Source: Desulfovermiculus sp041686195 (lineage in GTDB: Bacteria; Desulfobacterota; Desulfovibrionia; Desulfovibrionales; Desulfothermaceae). From it: 58,406 bases of DNA. Under the pieces are notes generated by a model, which saw only the letters and a list, made by a program, of their open reading frames with translations, ran no database searches and was not told where the DNA came from. Position 1 is the first letter of the stretch. Each line of letters opens with the position of its first letter. Made by a program: the position numbers and the translations under genes. Shown here piece after piece: positions 26,177 through 34,724 of this stretch. The stretch spans positions 1 through 58,406 of the forward strand of contig JAWLEI010000010.1 in assembly GCA_041686195.1 (NCBI GenBank), read 5' to 3'.

Positions 26177-27124
26177 TTAGTCCTGCATGAACCTGAGCAG
26201 GTCCCGGATCCGGATCTGGGGCCCGGGGTCAAGCCGGGTCAAGCCCTGAGCCCTGGCCTGGGCTATAGCTGAGTCCCTGGCCTGCCGCGACAAGGGGGCG
26301 CAGAGTTCAGGGAAGTCCTCGGCCTGGCCGCAGGGCCGGTATTGATCCATGATATTTATATACGTGTCGGGGGAGACCTCCCGGGCCAGAAAGCGAAACC
26401 AGTTATTGGATCCAGCCAGATCATCAGGCATGAGCAAATGCCGAACCAGGAGACCGCGGACAGCTCTGCCCTCCTGATCCATTTCCAGGTCTCCCACCTG
26501 ACGGTGCATCTCCAGGATTGCTTCCCGGGCCCGCTGTGGATAGTCCTCAGCCTGGCAATACGTCTTGGCCGGGCCAAAATCATAGAACTTGGAGTCCGGC
26601 ATGTACACGTCCACAATGTCTTCCAGCAATTGCAGGGTCTGTACCCGGTCATATCCTGAAGAGTTGTAGACCAGTGGGAGGTGAAGACCTCTTGGCCCGG
26701 CTACGGCCAGGGCTTCCAGGATCTGAGGCACTACATGGGAAGGGGTGACCAGGTTGATGTTTTGAGCCCCTTGGCCTTGCAAGTCGAGCATGATTTCAGC
26801 CAGCTCTTCGGCCCGGACCTTTCGGCCGCTGCTGGTGTCATGGCTGATATCAAAGTTTTGGCAAAAAACGCAGCCCAGATTGCATCCGGCAAAAAAGATG
26901 GTCCCGGAGCCCTGCCTGCCCACCAGGGGGGCTTCCTCTCCAAAATGCAGATGGGCCGAGGCTACAGCTGCCTGGCGTCCGGTCCGGCAAAAGCCGAGTT
27001 GGTTCTCCAATCTGTTGACTCGACATTGCCTGGGACATAGAGTGCACTCGGCCAGAAGGCTGACGGCCCGGCTGGCCCTTAACTGGAGCTGCTCAGTGCT
27101 CAGCTGCGTGTATCCTGGAGTCAT
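26177..27124 (-). CDS. PflX-type radical SAM protein
   Basis: A 315-residue radical SAM protein of the PflX group (COG1313), related to pyruvate formate-lyase activases. The Fe-S/SAM motif is CNLGCVFCQNFDIS, with the spacing CxxxCxxC. An N-terminal cysteine set (CTLCPRQCRVN ... GFCRTG) may bind an additional metal centre. The family's substrate is unknown, and no glycyl radical enzyme gene is adjacent, so calling it an activase would be a guess. AGGAACT precedes the ATG. The gene ends about 70 bp upstream of the PFK-2-like start on the same strand, so the two may be cotranscribed. Confidence 0.85.
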   Translation of the reverse strand: MTPGYTQLSTEQLQLRASRAVSLLAECTLCPRQCRVNRLENQLGFCRTGRQAAVASAHLHFGEEAPLVGRQGSGTIFFAGCNLGCVFCQNFDISHDTSSGRKVRAEELAEIMLDLQGQGAQNINLVTPSHVVPQILEALAVAGPRGLHLPLVYNSSGYDRVQTLQLLEDIVDVYMPDSKFYDFGPAKTYCQAEDYPQRAREAILEMHRQVGDLEMDQEGRAVRGLLVRHLLMPDDLAGSNNWFRFLAREVSPDTYINIMDQYRPCGQAEDFPELCAPLSRQARDSAIAQARAQGLTRLDPGPQIRIRDLLRFMQD

Positions 27125-27193
27125 GGCGCAGTTCCTGATTAAGATTCAATGCGAGGGTACAGATTGCCTTGATCAAGGAGTGAGGTCAATCTT

Positions 27194-27280
27194 CAGATTT
27201 GCCTCCGGCAAATCTGAAATATTTTTTGCCCCAAAGCGGGCAAAAAATTTGGGTTGATCATGAATGAAACTGAGGGCTTA
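27194..27280 (+). repeat. Dispersed intergenic hairpin element, copy C (fullest copy)
   Basis: Hairpin 1 is CAGATTTGCC-TCC-GGCAAATCTG (27194-27216). Hairpin 2 is TTTTTTGCCC-CAAAGC-GGGCAAAAAA (27222-27247). The tail reads GGGTTGATCATGAATGAAAC. It lies between the divergent PflX-like and RdgC-like genes. Confidence 0.8.
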
Positions 27281-27375
27281 ACCCTTCTGTCATTGCCTGT
27301 CTTGGTTGATTCGAATTCATACGAGCGCACCACAGACTGTGATGAAACGTAAACGCGTCATCCAAAGGAGGTGGC

Positions 27376-27990
27376 ATGGGCATCATGTCAGCCAGCGGAA
27401 GTTTTACCCGGTACCGGGTTTTGGAGGCAGTAACCAAGGAATTGTGGCTTCAAATCCAGGACCGGCTGGCTCAGGACAGCTTTCAAGAGATTGACGACAC
27501 AGCGGACGAATATTCCTACGGCTGGGTAAGCATTGAAGATATGCTGGATACCGCCTGGACCTCGGGGACGCCTTTTAAGGGCGAGTATGTGGCCTTTGCC
27601 CTGCGCCTGGACACCAGGCGAATCCCGGCGGCTGTATTTAAAAAATATTACCAGATAGGCCTGCAAGACGCCACAGCCAAAGCCAAAGAGCAAGGAAAAA
27701 AGTTCCTCGGCCGGGAGGCCAAGCGGGAGCTCAAGGAAAATGTCAAGCTGTGGCTTCTGCGCAAGACATTGCCGGTTCCGGCGGTTTTCGATGTGGTCTG
27801 GAACATGCAAACCAACCGCATCTTACTGGGATCTACCCAAAATACGGCCCGGACTCTATTTGAAGATCTGTTCACCAAGAGCTTTGAGCTCCATCTGGAG
27901 CCTCTGTCTCCCTTCTTTTTGGCCGCCCATCTGGGTGGAGAGGAGGTTCAAAAAAAACTGGAAGCCTATGAACCGGTAATTTATGTCTGA
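27376..27990 (+). CDS. RdgC-like recombination-associated protein
   Basis: A 204-residue protein with RdgC-like features: the opening SFTRYRV, a basic helical block (GREAKRELKENVKLWLLRKTLP) and the following strand pattern VVWNMQTNRILLGSTQNTARTLFEDLF. RdgC is a ring-shaped DNA-binding protein that restrains RecA; the E. coli form is about 300 residues, so this is a short version. The ATG has an AAAGGAGGTG site 3 bp upstream. It stands alone, divergent from the PflX-like gene across repeat copy C. Function is inferred from partial similarity. Confidence 0.65.
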   Translation: MGIMSASGSFTRYRVLEAVTKELWLQIQDRLAQDSFQEIDDTADEYSYGWVSIEDMLDTAWTSGTPFKGEYVAFALRLDTRRIPAAVFKKYYQIGLQDATAKAKEQGKKFLGREAKRELKENVKLWLLRKTLPVPAVFDVVWNMQTNRILLGSTQNTARTLFEDLFTKSFELHLEPLSPFFLAAHLGGEEVQKKLEAYEPVIYV

Positions 27991-28059
27991 CCCCTCCCAG
28001 GCAGCAATGCGGCATCTTCACATTGTCAGTGCAGTTCAATGCGGTTTCAGATGTCAGCG

Positions 28060-28095
28060 CCGCCTCTGGCAAATCTGAAATATTTTTTGCCTCAA
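28060..28095 (+). repeat. Dispersed intergenic hairpin element, copy D (decayed)
   Basis: CGCCTCTGGCAAATCTGAAATATTTTTTGCC matches the left half of copy C, then diverges. The second hairpin is lost. It lies in the 120-bp gap between the converging RdgC-like and xerC genes. Confidence 0.6.
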
Positions 28096-28113
28096 CACCC
28101 TGATATGCATATG

Positions 28114-29037
28114 CTATTCCTTGGCTCGGGGATGGGTCTGGTCGTAGATTTGGGCCAGGTGTCCGAGGCTTAAATGGGTATAGCGCTGAGTGGTGGACAA
28201 GGAAGCATGGCCCAGGAGTTCTTGGACTGAGCGCAGATCAGCCCCGGACTCCAAAAGATGGGTGGCAAAGCTGTGACGCAGGATGTGCGGGGAAATGGAC
28301 TGGGGCAGGCCGGACAGGGAGGCCAGGCGGTCCAGGACCCGATTGGCCTGCCGGCGCTGCAAGCGCTTGCCCCTGCGGCCAAGAAAAAAGGCTGGTTCCT
28401 GGACCGGGGCTGGAAAGGCAAAGCGGTGGTCCATATAACGCAAAAGACGTGCTCTGGCCTTGCCGGTCAAAGGGACCAGACGCTCTTTATTCCCCTTGCC
28501 CATTACCTGCACCATGTTTTGTCCCAGATCCACATGTTCCAGGTTCAGAGCCAGGGCCTCGCTGATGCGCAGACCTGAGCCGTAAAGGAGTTCGGCCAGG
28601 GCAATATCGCGCAGGGCCTGGGGGTCATTGCCCGCTGCCTGATCCAGGAGGGCAAAGACCTGATCCACATTCAGACATCTGGGATGCGGTTTGGGTTGTT
28701 TGGGATTTTTCAGGCCAGCACTGGGATCAGAGGTGATAAGGCCCTGCTTGCGCCAATAGCAGAATAATCCCCGAAGACTGGACAACTTGCGGGCCACACT
28801 GCTTTTGGCCGTATTCGTCCGGTGCAGATCGGCAATAAAGGCCTGGAGCAGGGAGCGATCGATTTTCTTCGGCTGGGCCAGCGACATATGGCGCGAGGCT
28901 AGAAAAGCGGCAAAGCGTCGTACATCGTTGGCATAAGCCTGCAAGGTGGAAGCGGCCAGTCCCTTTTGATTCTGGAGGTAAATCAGATAGTCCCGGGCTG
29001 GAGTCGGGATATCTTTGAATTCATGATCAATGTTCAT
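28114..29037 (-). CDS. xerC: Tyrosine recombinase XerC
   Basis: A 307-residue tyrosine recombinase of XerC/XerD size. The N-terminal SAM-like DNA-binding domain (AASTLQAYANDVRRFAAFL) is followed by the catalytic domain with Arg in ELLYGSGLRISEAL, His/Arg in SPHILRHSFATHLLESGA, His in LGHASLSTT and the nucleophile Tyr in TTQRYTHL. It resolves chromosome dimers at dif with XerD. No phage or integron genes are nearby, so a housekeeping role is favoured; XerC versus XerD is a judgement call. dprA lies just upstream on the same strand. Confidence 0.87.
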   Translation of the reverse strand: MNIDHEFKDIPTPARDYLIYLQNQKGLAASTLQAYANDVRRFAAFLASRHMSLAQPKKIDRSLLQAFIADLHRTNTAKSSVARKLSSLRGLFCYWRKQGLITSDPSAGLKNPKQPKPHPRCLNVDQVFALLDQAAGNDPQALRDIALAELLYGSGLRISEALALNLEHVDLGQNMVQVMGKGNKERLVPLTGKARARLLRYMDHRFAFPAPVQEPAFFLGRRGKRLQRRQANRVLDRLASLSGLPQSISPHILRHSFATHLLESGADLRSVQELLGHASLSTTQRYTHLSLGHLAQIYDQTHPRAKE

Positions 29038-29105
29038 CGTATGTCTCTATGAAGCAATGGGTTTGGGAAAATGATTTTTCCGCGCAATCCGCAGGTCAAA
29101 AGATT

Positions 29106-30254
29106 TTAGGCCAAGGCATAGTACATGCCGTTTTGCTGCTTGACCACGCCCTTGAGTTCCAGCATGAGCAGAGTCTGACTTACCTTGTGGCTCTCCCAGC
29201 CCAGCTGCTGAGTCAGGGTGTTGATATGCACCTGGGAATCATGGCTGAGGAGCTTGGCCAGGGCCTGTTCCTGCGGGTCCAGGTGCTCAATCCCGGTGGA
29301 TTGAGATTGCGCGGCTGGATGGGCCTGAGGTGCTTGTATTCTGTCTTGTTTTTCAGTCAGTTGAGGAGCAAGCTCCTCCAATACATCCTGGGCCGAGCGG
29401 GTGAGTACCGCTCCTTGTTTGAGCAGTTCCAGGCATCCGGCAAAAGAGGGAGTAGTCACCTGGCCCGGGACGGCAAAGACCTCTCGGTTGTACTCCAAGG
29501 CCAGACGAGCTGTGATCAGGCTGCCGCTTTTCTGGGCCGCCTCGACGACCACAACGCCCATACTCAATCCGCTGATTATCCTGTTTCGTTTGGGAAAGTT
29601 ATGGGCATCCGGCTCACTGCCTGGAGCGAATTCTGTGAGCACCAAACCATGATGTGTGAGTTGTGTCCACAGATCCTTGTTTTGGGGTGGATAAATGAGG
29701 TCCAGGCCGGTACCAAGTACTGCTATGGACCGGCCTGGGTGCCCCAGGCCGCCCATATGGGCTTGACGGTCAATACCCAAAGCAAATCCAGAGACTACGG
29801 CAATTCCGGCCTGAGAAAGTCCGGAGGCCAGAGCACGGGCCATACCCTGGCCGTAGGAGCTGCACAGCCTGGAACCGACGATGGCTACGCACGGGATGCG
29901 CAGCAGGCCTCTGTCTCCGGTCAGATACAAAAAGATCGGCGGATCCGGGATTTGCCGCAGGTTCTCCGGGTAATCCGGGTCAGTGTACAACAGGACCCGG
30001 TCCTGGCGGCGGCGCATGATTTCCCATTCGTTAAGGGCGGGCTGCCGCCACTTTTCCTGATGGAAAATATCTGCTACTGAAGGGCGCACATGCTGGTCCC
30101 TGGACCAATCTCCGGCCATAGTTACGGCTTTCCGGGCCGAACCATAGGCCATAATCAGCTTCTGAGCGGTTTTGGGTCCCAGGCGGTCTGCATGACGCAA
30201 GGCCAGGCAAGCCCAGTATTCCAGCGCTCTGGGTGAGGGATGTGCATGGGACAT
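29106..30254 (-). CDS. dprA: DNA processing protein DprA
   Basis: A 382-residue DprA (Smf) protein, which loads RecA onto incoming single-stranded DNA during transformation. The Rossmann-like core has IVGSRLCSSYGQGMARALA, VVSGFALGIDRQAH, AVLGTGLDLIYPPQN and PKRNRIISGLS. An N-terminal region resembling the SAM/HhH domain (ALRHADRLGPKTAQKLIMAYG) and a C-terminal winged-helix domain (ILTQQLGWESHKV-like) flank it. It lies 68 bp upstream of xerC. Presence of dprA alone does not prove natural competence. Confidence 0.93.
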   Translation of the reverse strand: MSHAHPSPRALEYWACLALRHADRLGPKTAQKLIMAYGSARKAVTMAGDWSRDQHVRPSVADIFHQEKWRQPALNEWEIMRRRQDRVLLYTDPDYPENLRQIPDPPIFLYLTGDRGLLRIPCVAIVGSRLCSSYGQGMARALASGLSQAGIAVVSGFALGIDRQAHMGGLGHPGRSIAVLGTGLDLIYPPQNKDLWTQLTHHGLVLTEFAPGSEPDAHNFPKRNRIISGLSMGVVVVEAAQKSGSLITARLALEYNREVFAVPGQVTTPSFAGCLELLKQGAVLTRSAQDVLEELAPQLTEKQDRIQAPQAHPAAQSQSTGIEHLDPQEQALAKLLSHDSQVHINTLTQQLGWESHKVSQTLLMLELKGVVKQQNGMYYALA

Positions 30255-30301
30255 GTGCTGCGATCATACGGCATGAGGCTTTTTTTTTCAATCTGGAGTA
30301 A

Positions 30302-31231
30302 ATGATGAGTTCGTATTATTTACTGGGCATTATCCTGTGTATTGTCTTGTCCGGGATGGGGTTGGCCATCCAGGCCGGAGCAGCGGTGGTGGCCTGGATA
30401 AGCCAGGTATGGGGCTGGCAGCGGCGAACACCTTTTCTGGACAAGTTCGGCCAGCAGATGCTGGGCTTGAGCATGCTCGCTTTTTTGGGGGCGGTTCTTT
30501 GCGCTCTTGGGTCCCTTGTTTTGGGATACCTGCAGTATACATTTGATCCCCGGCAGATTGCGCACGATGTGCCCTGGCTGGTGACGGCCTGGCCCTTGGG
30601 AGGGCTGGGCCTGGGCCTTATTTTTTCTCTTCTGACCACCAAGACCTGGAAGCCCTTGAAAAGGCGTAAAGGGGTGCAGTCTGTTTTGTTGCTCATTGCC
30701 TGGCTCAGTCTGTGGGCCGGTCTGTATGTGGGTCTGAATCAGTATCTTCAGGGTCTCTACACGCTCAGTGCGATGGCTCAGGTCCCCTCAATACAATCCA
30801 TATGGCAGGTGCAATTTTCTCCGACCTGGGCCGTGCTGGCCGGGCAGGCCCTGGTTGTGGGGCTGGGCGGAACCGGGACCCTGGGTCTGACTTATCTCCT
30901 GGCCCGGCGCAATGTTGAAGACTACGGCCGGGATTATTATCGCTTTGCCTTGCCCCAGGCCGCCAAATGGGCGGCCCTGCTTCTGGGCCAACCATTCTTC
31001 CTGGCCTGGGTGGTGTACGTTGAGGACCGGGCTGTATGGCTTTTGTCCCAAAAGGAGATGATATCTTTGGGGGTCGGCCTGGGCGGATTCGTTCTCTATG
31101 GACTGTTGCTCATAATCTTTTTGCGCAGTGCCAATCCCCTGCGGGCCAAAGCCTCGGCTCTGGGGGCTTCAGTGCTGGGGATTGTGGCTGCAGCTGCGGC
31201 TGGTTTTACCCAGTACTGGATGTGGGGCTGA
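30302..31231 (+). CDS. Multi-pass membrane protein of unknown function
   Basis: A 309-residue protein with seven or eight strongly hydrophobic segments, near residues 4-33, 50-74, 90-112, 124-148, 172-200, 222-244, 254-276 and 284-304. Between segments 1 and 2 is a loop GWQRRTPFLDKFGQQ, and between 5 and 6 is RRNVEDYGRDYYRFALP. I do not recognise the family. It is divergent from dprA with 47 bp between starts and is followed after 27 bp by the RlmL-like methyltransferase, so the two are probably cotranscribed. No transporter or enzyme motif is evident. Confidence 0.7.
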   Translation: MMSSYYLLGIILCIVLSGMGLAIQAGAAVVAWISQVWGWQRRTPFLDKFGQQMLGLSMLAFLGAVLCALGSLVLGYLQYTFDPRQIAHDVPWLVTAWPLGGLGLGLIFSLLTTKTWKPLKRRKGVQSVLLLIAWLSLWAGLYVGLNQYLQGLYTLSAMAQVPSIQSIWQVQFSPTWAVLAGQALVVGLGGTGTLGLTYLLARRNVEDYGRDYYRFALPQAAKWAALLLGQPFFLAWVVYVEDRAVWLLSQKEMISLGVGLGGFVLYGLLLIIFLRSANPLRAKASALGASVLGIVAAAAAGFTQYWMWG

Positions 31232-31258
31232 GGTAAAACAATTCGGCAAACCCACGTT

Positions 31259-32398
31259 ATGTACAGATACCAGAAGAACAGTCGCTTTATAGCCCAGATC
31301 GCTGACGGGTTGGAAGGCTTAGGCCAGCGGGAGATCGAAGCATGCGGGGGAAGAGATGTTCGCCCCGGGTATCGGAGCATTTCGTTTTGTGCGGATCATG
31401 CCTCCCTGTACCGGATAACCTTCAAGGCCCGAATCATTTCCAGGGTGCTCATCCCTCTCATTCGCTTTGACTGCCACAGCGACCGCTATCTGTACAAGAC
31501 TGCGGGCAAGATCGCCTGGCCGGAGATCATAGGTCCGGAGCAGAGCTTTGCCGTATTTTCCAATGTCAGTCACAGCCGCATTCACCATTCCCGCTATGCA
31601 GCTTTGAAGCTCAAGGACGCCATTGTCGATCAGTTCCGGGAGCTCACCGGCAGCAGGCCGAATGTTGATTCTCAATCCCCGCACGTGTGGATTCATCTGC
31701 ATGTGGAGAATGACAAGGCCACCATCAGCCTTGATGCTTGCAGTGGTTCCCTACACCGTCGCGGTTATCGCCAAGTCTCGGTCCCGGCTCCCATGCAGGA
31801 GACCCTGGCCGCAGCAATCATCACCTATACCGGATGGGACGGGCAGACTCCTTTGTTTGATCCTATGTGCGGGTCAGGCACCTTGCTCTGCGAGGCCTTG
31901 ATCCATGGGGCAAATATTCCCCCTGCGTTTCTGCGTTCCCATTTCGGGTTTGAGCATATGCCGGATTTTGATTCTCACTTGTGGGCCAATATCCGCCGGG
32001 ATTGCGAGGCCCAAATCCAGACCCTGCCTCAGGGGCTGATCAGCGGCAGCGACCAGGATCAGCAGGCCATTCTGGCCGCGCGGACCAATTGCCGCTGCCT
32101 GCCGGGCGGGGAGCGGATTTCCCTGGAAAGGGCAGGGTTTGAGGATTCCCCGGGCCTGCAAAAGGGGATTATCGTCTGCAATCCGCCCTACGGCCGGCGG
32201 TTGCAGGATGAAAAGCAGGTGGCCGGGCTGATGGAGGGCTTGGGCCGTTTTCTGCGCGAGCGATGCTCCCGGTCCACAGCCTATGTATACCTGGGGGGCA
32301 AGGAACTGCACCGGCATATCCCTTTGTCCCCGGCCTGGACCAAAGAGCTGTCCAACGGAGGATTAATCGGCTGCCTGGCCAAGTATAAGATCAGGTGA
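31259..32398 (+). CDS. THUMP-domain rRNA/tRNA guanine-N2 methyltransferase (RlmL-type)
   Basis: A 379-residue SAM-dependent methyltransferase. The first ~170 residues are a THUMP RNA-binding region (opening FIAQIADGLEGLGQREIEACGG). The catalytic part has the SAM motif LFDPMCGSGTLLCEAL, the acidic GSDQDQQAI and the catalytic VCNPPYGRRL. This is the layout of the N-terminal half of E. coli RlmL, which methylates G2445 of 23S rRNA, and of the TrmN family. The C-terminal RlmK half is absent, as in most bacteria. The target base is inferred. Confidence 0.82.
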   Translation: MYRYQKNSRFIAQIADGLEGLGQREIEACGGRDVRPGYRSISFCADHASLYRITFKARIISRVLIPLIRFDCHSDRYLYKTAGKIAWPEIIGPEQSFAVFSNVSHSRIHHSRYAALKLKDAIVDQFRELTGSRPNVDSQSPHVWIHLHVENDKATISLDACSGSLHRRGYRQVSVPAPMQETLAAAIITYTGWDGQTPLFDPMCGSGTLLCEALIHGANIPPAFLRSHFGFEHMPDFDSHLWANIRRDCEAQIQTLPQGLISGSDQDQQAILAARTNCRCLPGGERISLERAGFEDSPGLQKGIIVCNPPYGRRLQDEKQVAGLMEGLGRFLRERCSRSTAYVYLGGKELHRHIPLSPAWTKELSNGGLIGCLAKYKIR

Positions 32399-32472
32399 TG
32401 AGAGGGGAAGAATTCAGCACGGGTATTCGTTCAAAAACATGTCAGACGCCCTGTGGTAAGGAATAGAGAAAC

Positions 32473-32516
32473 AAAAAAAAAGGTTCAACGAGGCCCTGTT
32501 GGCCTCGTTGAACCTT
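32473..32516 (-). terminator. Terminator of tRNA-Leu
   Basis: A 16-bp perfect stem, 32480-32495 with 32501-32516 (AAGGTTCAACGAGGCC and its complement), has a CTGTT loop. On the minus strand it runs into an eight-T tract (32473-32480). It starts 10 bp after the tRNA 3' end. Confidence 0.9.
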
Positions 32517-32525
32517 ATAGTTGAA

Positions 32526-32609
32526 TGCCGGGGGAGGGAGTCGAACCCTCACGCTCCAAGGAGCGCGGGATTTTGAGTCCCGTGCGTCTACCAATTCCGC
32601 CACCCCGGC
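32526..32609 (-). tRNA. tRNA-Leu (anticodon CAA)
   Basis: On the minus strand the acceptor GCCGGGG pairs with CCCCGGC, and the discriminator is A. The D arm is GCG...CGC, the anticodon stem is CGGGA/TCCCG with loop CTCAAAA, giving anticodon CAA for UUG. The long variable arm GCTCC-TT-GGAGC is typical of class II tRNA, and the T arm is GAGGG-TTCGACT-CCCTC. CCA is not encoded. Confidence 0.95.
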
Positions 32610-32811
32610 AAACTTTTATGTTTATAAGGGACTCAGGCCGTGCTGTCAACAGGCCCAGGGAGGAGCACGCTTATGTGGTTCTCAGGTGTATGTTGCCAGT
32701 CCCGCTGCCGGGCTCGTATGAAACGAGGTACTAACTACAATCTTGATCAAACTGGCGACCGTTGCCGAAGGCAAAGCTGACGAGCAAATCAAGGAACATA
32801 AAGGAGTGACT

Positions 32812-33033
32812 ATGCGTTTGGATAATGAATATATCGACGGACTCATCGCCTATATAAAGTCCGGGGAACTGGGCCAGGATTTTGAGTACTCGCCCGAGGA
32901 AAGGCGCTATGAGATTCTGGACTTTTTGGAGAAGGTGATGGAGCTGGGGGAAATTGCAGATGAAGCGGCCACCAAGATCATCTTCAAGAACACCCAGCTG
33001 GGTCAGGTGATGGGAGAAAAGACCCAGAAGTAG
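32812..33033 (+). CDS. Small conserved-looking protein of unknown function
   Basis: A 73-residue acidic, helical protein opening MRLDNEYIDGLIAYIKSGEL. The ATG has an AAGGAG site 6 bp upstream, so it looks like a real gene, although the frame stays open upstream to 32743. I do not recognise a family. Its last 31 bp overlap, tail to tail, the end of rsmG on the other strand (33003-33033). It stands alone between the tRNA-Leu promoter side and rsmG. Confidence 0.6.
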   Translation: MRLDNEYIDGLIAYIKSGELGQDFEYSPEERRYEILDFLEKVMELGEIADEAATKIIFKNTQLGQVMGEKTQK

Positions 33034-33653
33034 CGATATCCGTTATCCCCGGTCGGATAGCTCTCTTCCAGGCTCAGCTTCCATTCATCCAGACAATTTT
33101 TGGTTGGATCCCAGACGTGATTGGAAAAGACCACCACCCGCCCCTGCGAAGAAAGCAGAGGACCGGCCAGGTCCAGAAGCTCGGGCCAGGGGCACATGGC
33201 CCGGCTGATGATCAGGTCAGCCGGCTGTTCACGCAACTCTTCCGCCCGGCACATGCAGACACGGGTGCGCAGCAAAGATGAGAAGCGCACAGCATGATGC
33301 AGGAACAGGGCCCGCTTTTGCCGTGGTTCCACCAGGACATAATCTCCAGCTGGCCATACAATGCGCAGGGGAATTCCGGGCAGTCCGGCCCCGGCCCCCA
33401 GGTCCAGGGTCAAGGGATGTGCGGGCAGGTCCAGCCGGGTCAGGAGCCTGGCCAGGTGCAGGCTGTCCTTGATCAAAAACTGATACGCGGATGCCCAGTC
33501 CTGCTTGCCGATGAGATTGATTTTTTGGTTCCAGGTCAGAAGCTCGGAGATATATTGAGCCAAAAGCTGCAAAGAGGAAGCGTCCAGCCAGGGGAATTCA
33601 GGCCGGGCAATACGGCTTAGTTCCTTGGTTGGAACGGGATGTGCGTGAGGCAT
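33003..33653 (-). CDS. rsmG: 16S rRNA (guanine-527-N7) methyltransferase RsmG
   Basis: A ~216-residue SAM methyltransferase, the normal RsmG size. Landmarks are LLTWNQKINLIGKQD near the N-terminus, the SAM-binding LDLGAGAGLPGIPLRI, VEPRQKRALFLHHAV and the ISRAMCPW region. It methylates G527 of 16S rRNA at N7. The frame is open to 33911, but that region overlaps fabD on the other strand; ATG 33653 gives the expected length and leaves a 76-bp divergent spacer. Its neighbour is fabD, not mnmG or parA as in many genomes. Confidence 0.9.
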   Translation of the reverse strand: MPHAHPVPTKELSRIARPEFPWLDASSLQLLAQYISELLTWNQKINLIGKQDWASAYQFLIKDSLHLARLLTRLDLPAHPLTLDLGAGAGLPGIPLRIVWPAGDYVLVEPRQKRALFLHHAVRFSSLLRTRVCMCRAEELREQPADLIISRAMCPWPELLDLAGPLLSSQGRVVVFSNHVWDPTKNCLDEWKLSLEESYPTGDNGYRYFWVFSPIT

Positions 33654-33729
33654 TCCGAGCTTTACCTTTATCTTATATTCAGGTATAAATTTTGGTTTTC
33701 CATTTTGAGATGAACCCAGGGAGAAGTCA

Positions 33730-34689
33730 ATGACTGAACAGACCACGGCATATGAAAGCGTCCTCTTTCCAGGGCAGGGATCCCAGGAAAGAGGCATGGG
33801 CCGCGATCTGGCCGAGTCAGATGAACAGGTCATGGAACTGTGGCGATTAGCGGAAAAAAAGAGTGGTGCCCGCTTGCGGGAAATCTTCTGGGATGGGGAT
33901 GAACAGGCCATGACCCAGACCCGTTATCAGCAACCGGCCCTGTTTGTGACCGGTATGGGCCTGTGGAGGCATCTGTCCTCGCTGTTGTCTCCTGCCTTTG
34001 TGGCCGGACACAGTGTGGGTGAATTTACCGCCCTGGCCGCTGCCGGGGCCCTTGGTGTGCAGGAGGCCCTGGATTTGGTGTGTCTGCGGGGGCGGTTCAT
34101 GTTCGAAGCCGGTGAATACCGGTCCGGAAGTATGGCCGCTGTGCTCAAATTGGATGAAGGCACTGTGCAGTCTATCGTCAGCCAGGCCTGTGAGCAGACA
34201 GAAGATGAACTCTGCGTGGCCAATTACAACAGCCCGCAGCAGACTGTGATCAGCGGGGCCCGGCCGGCCCTGGAGAGGGCTTTGGAAATGGTGAGGGAGA
34301 ATAAGGGCAGGGGCAAGGAGTTGCCGGTCAGCGGTGCATTTCATTCCCGTTTGATGGATGAGCCGGCCCGGGAGCTGGCCCAGGTGATGGAGAAGATGTC
34401 CTGGCACCGCCCGGATATTCCTGTCCATCTCAATGTGACCGCCCAAGCCTGCTCTGATCCTCAAGAGATCGCCAAGGCGCTGTCCCTGCAGATGATCTCT
34501 CCTGTTCTTTGGTCCCAGCTCATATTGAATCAGTGGGATAAAGGGATTCGGATGTGGTGGGAGCTCGGTCCCAAGGGCGTACTCACCCGGCTCATGCGGC
34601 ATATATTAGGAGAAAAGGAAGAGTCCTGGGAGGCGGAGTATGTCTGCACCCTGGATGGTATTGAGCAGGTGCGGGAGAGGATGAGATAA
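33730..34689 (+). CDS. fabD: Malonyl-CoA:ACP transacylase FabD
   Basis: A 319-residue acyltransferase that charges acyl carrier protein with malonate for fatty-acid synthesis. It opens with LFPGQGSQERGMG, has the nucleophile Ser in GHSVGEFTALAAAGA, the Arg in CLRGRFMFEAG and the catalytic His in VSGAFHSRLMD. No other fab genes are adjacent, which is unusual, since fabD normally sits with fabH, fabG and acpP. argS starts about 35 bp downstream on the same strand. Confidence 0.93.
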   Translation: MTEQTTAYESVLFPGQGSQERGMGRDLAESDEQVMELWRLAEKKSGARLREIFWDGDEQAMTQTRYQQPALFVTGMGLWRHLSSLLSPAFVAGHSVGEFTALAAAGALGVQEALDLVCLRGRFMFEAGEYRSGSMAAVLKLDEGTVQSIVSQACEQTEDELCVANYNSPQQTVISGARPALERALEMVRENKGRGKELPVSGAFHSRLMDEPARELAQVMEKMSWHRPDIPVHLNVTAQACSDPQEIAKALSLQMISPVLWSQLILNQWDKGIRMWWELGPKGVLTRLMRHILGEKEESWEAEYVCTLDGIEQVRERMR

Positions 34690-34724
34690 AAGACACGAAC
34701 TTGCCTGGTCGGACATGGTGCATA

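Noticed and set aside
28114..29037. XerC as an integrase of a mobile element
   Set aside because: No phage, integron or attachment-site structure is nearby, and the protein has the size and motifs of a housekeeping Xer recombinase next to dprA.
29049..30080. 343-codon open frame on the plus strand
   Set aside because: It is antisense to dprA, which is clearly the real gene, and has no ribosome site or recognisable domain.
33654..33911. N-terminal extension of RsmG
   Set aside because: It overlaps the start of fabD on the other strand and has no similarity to RsmG.
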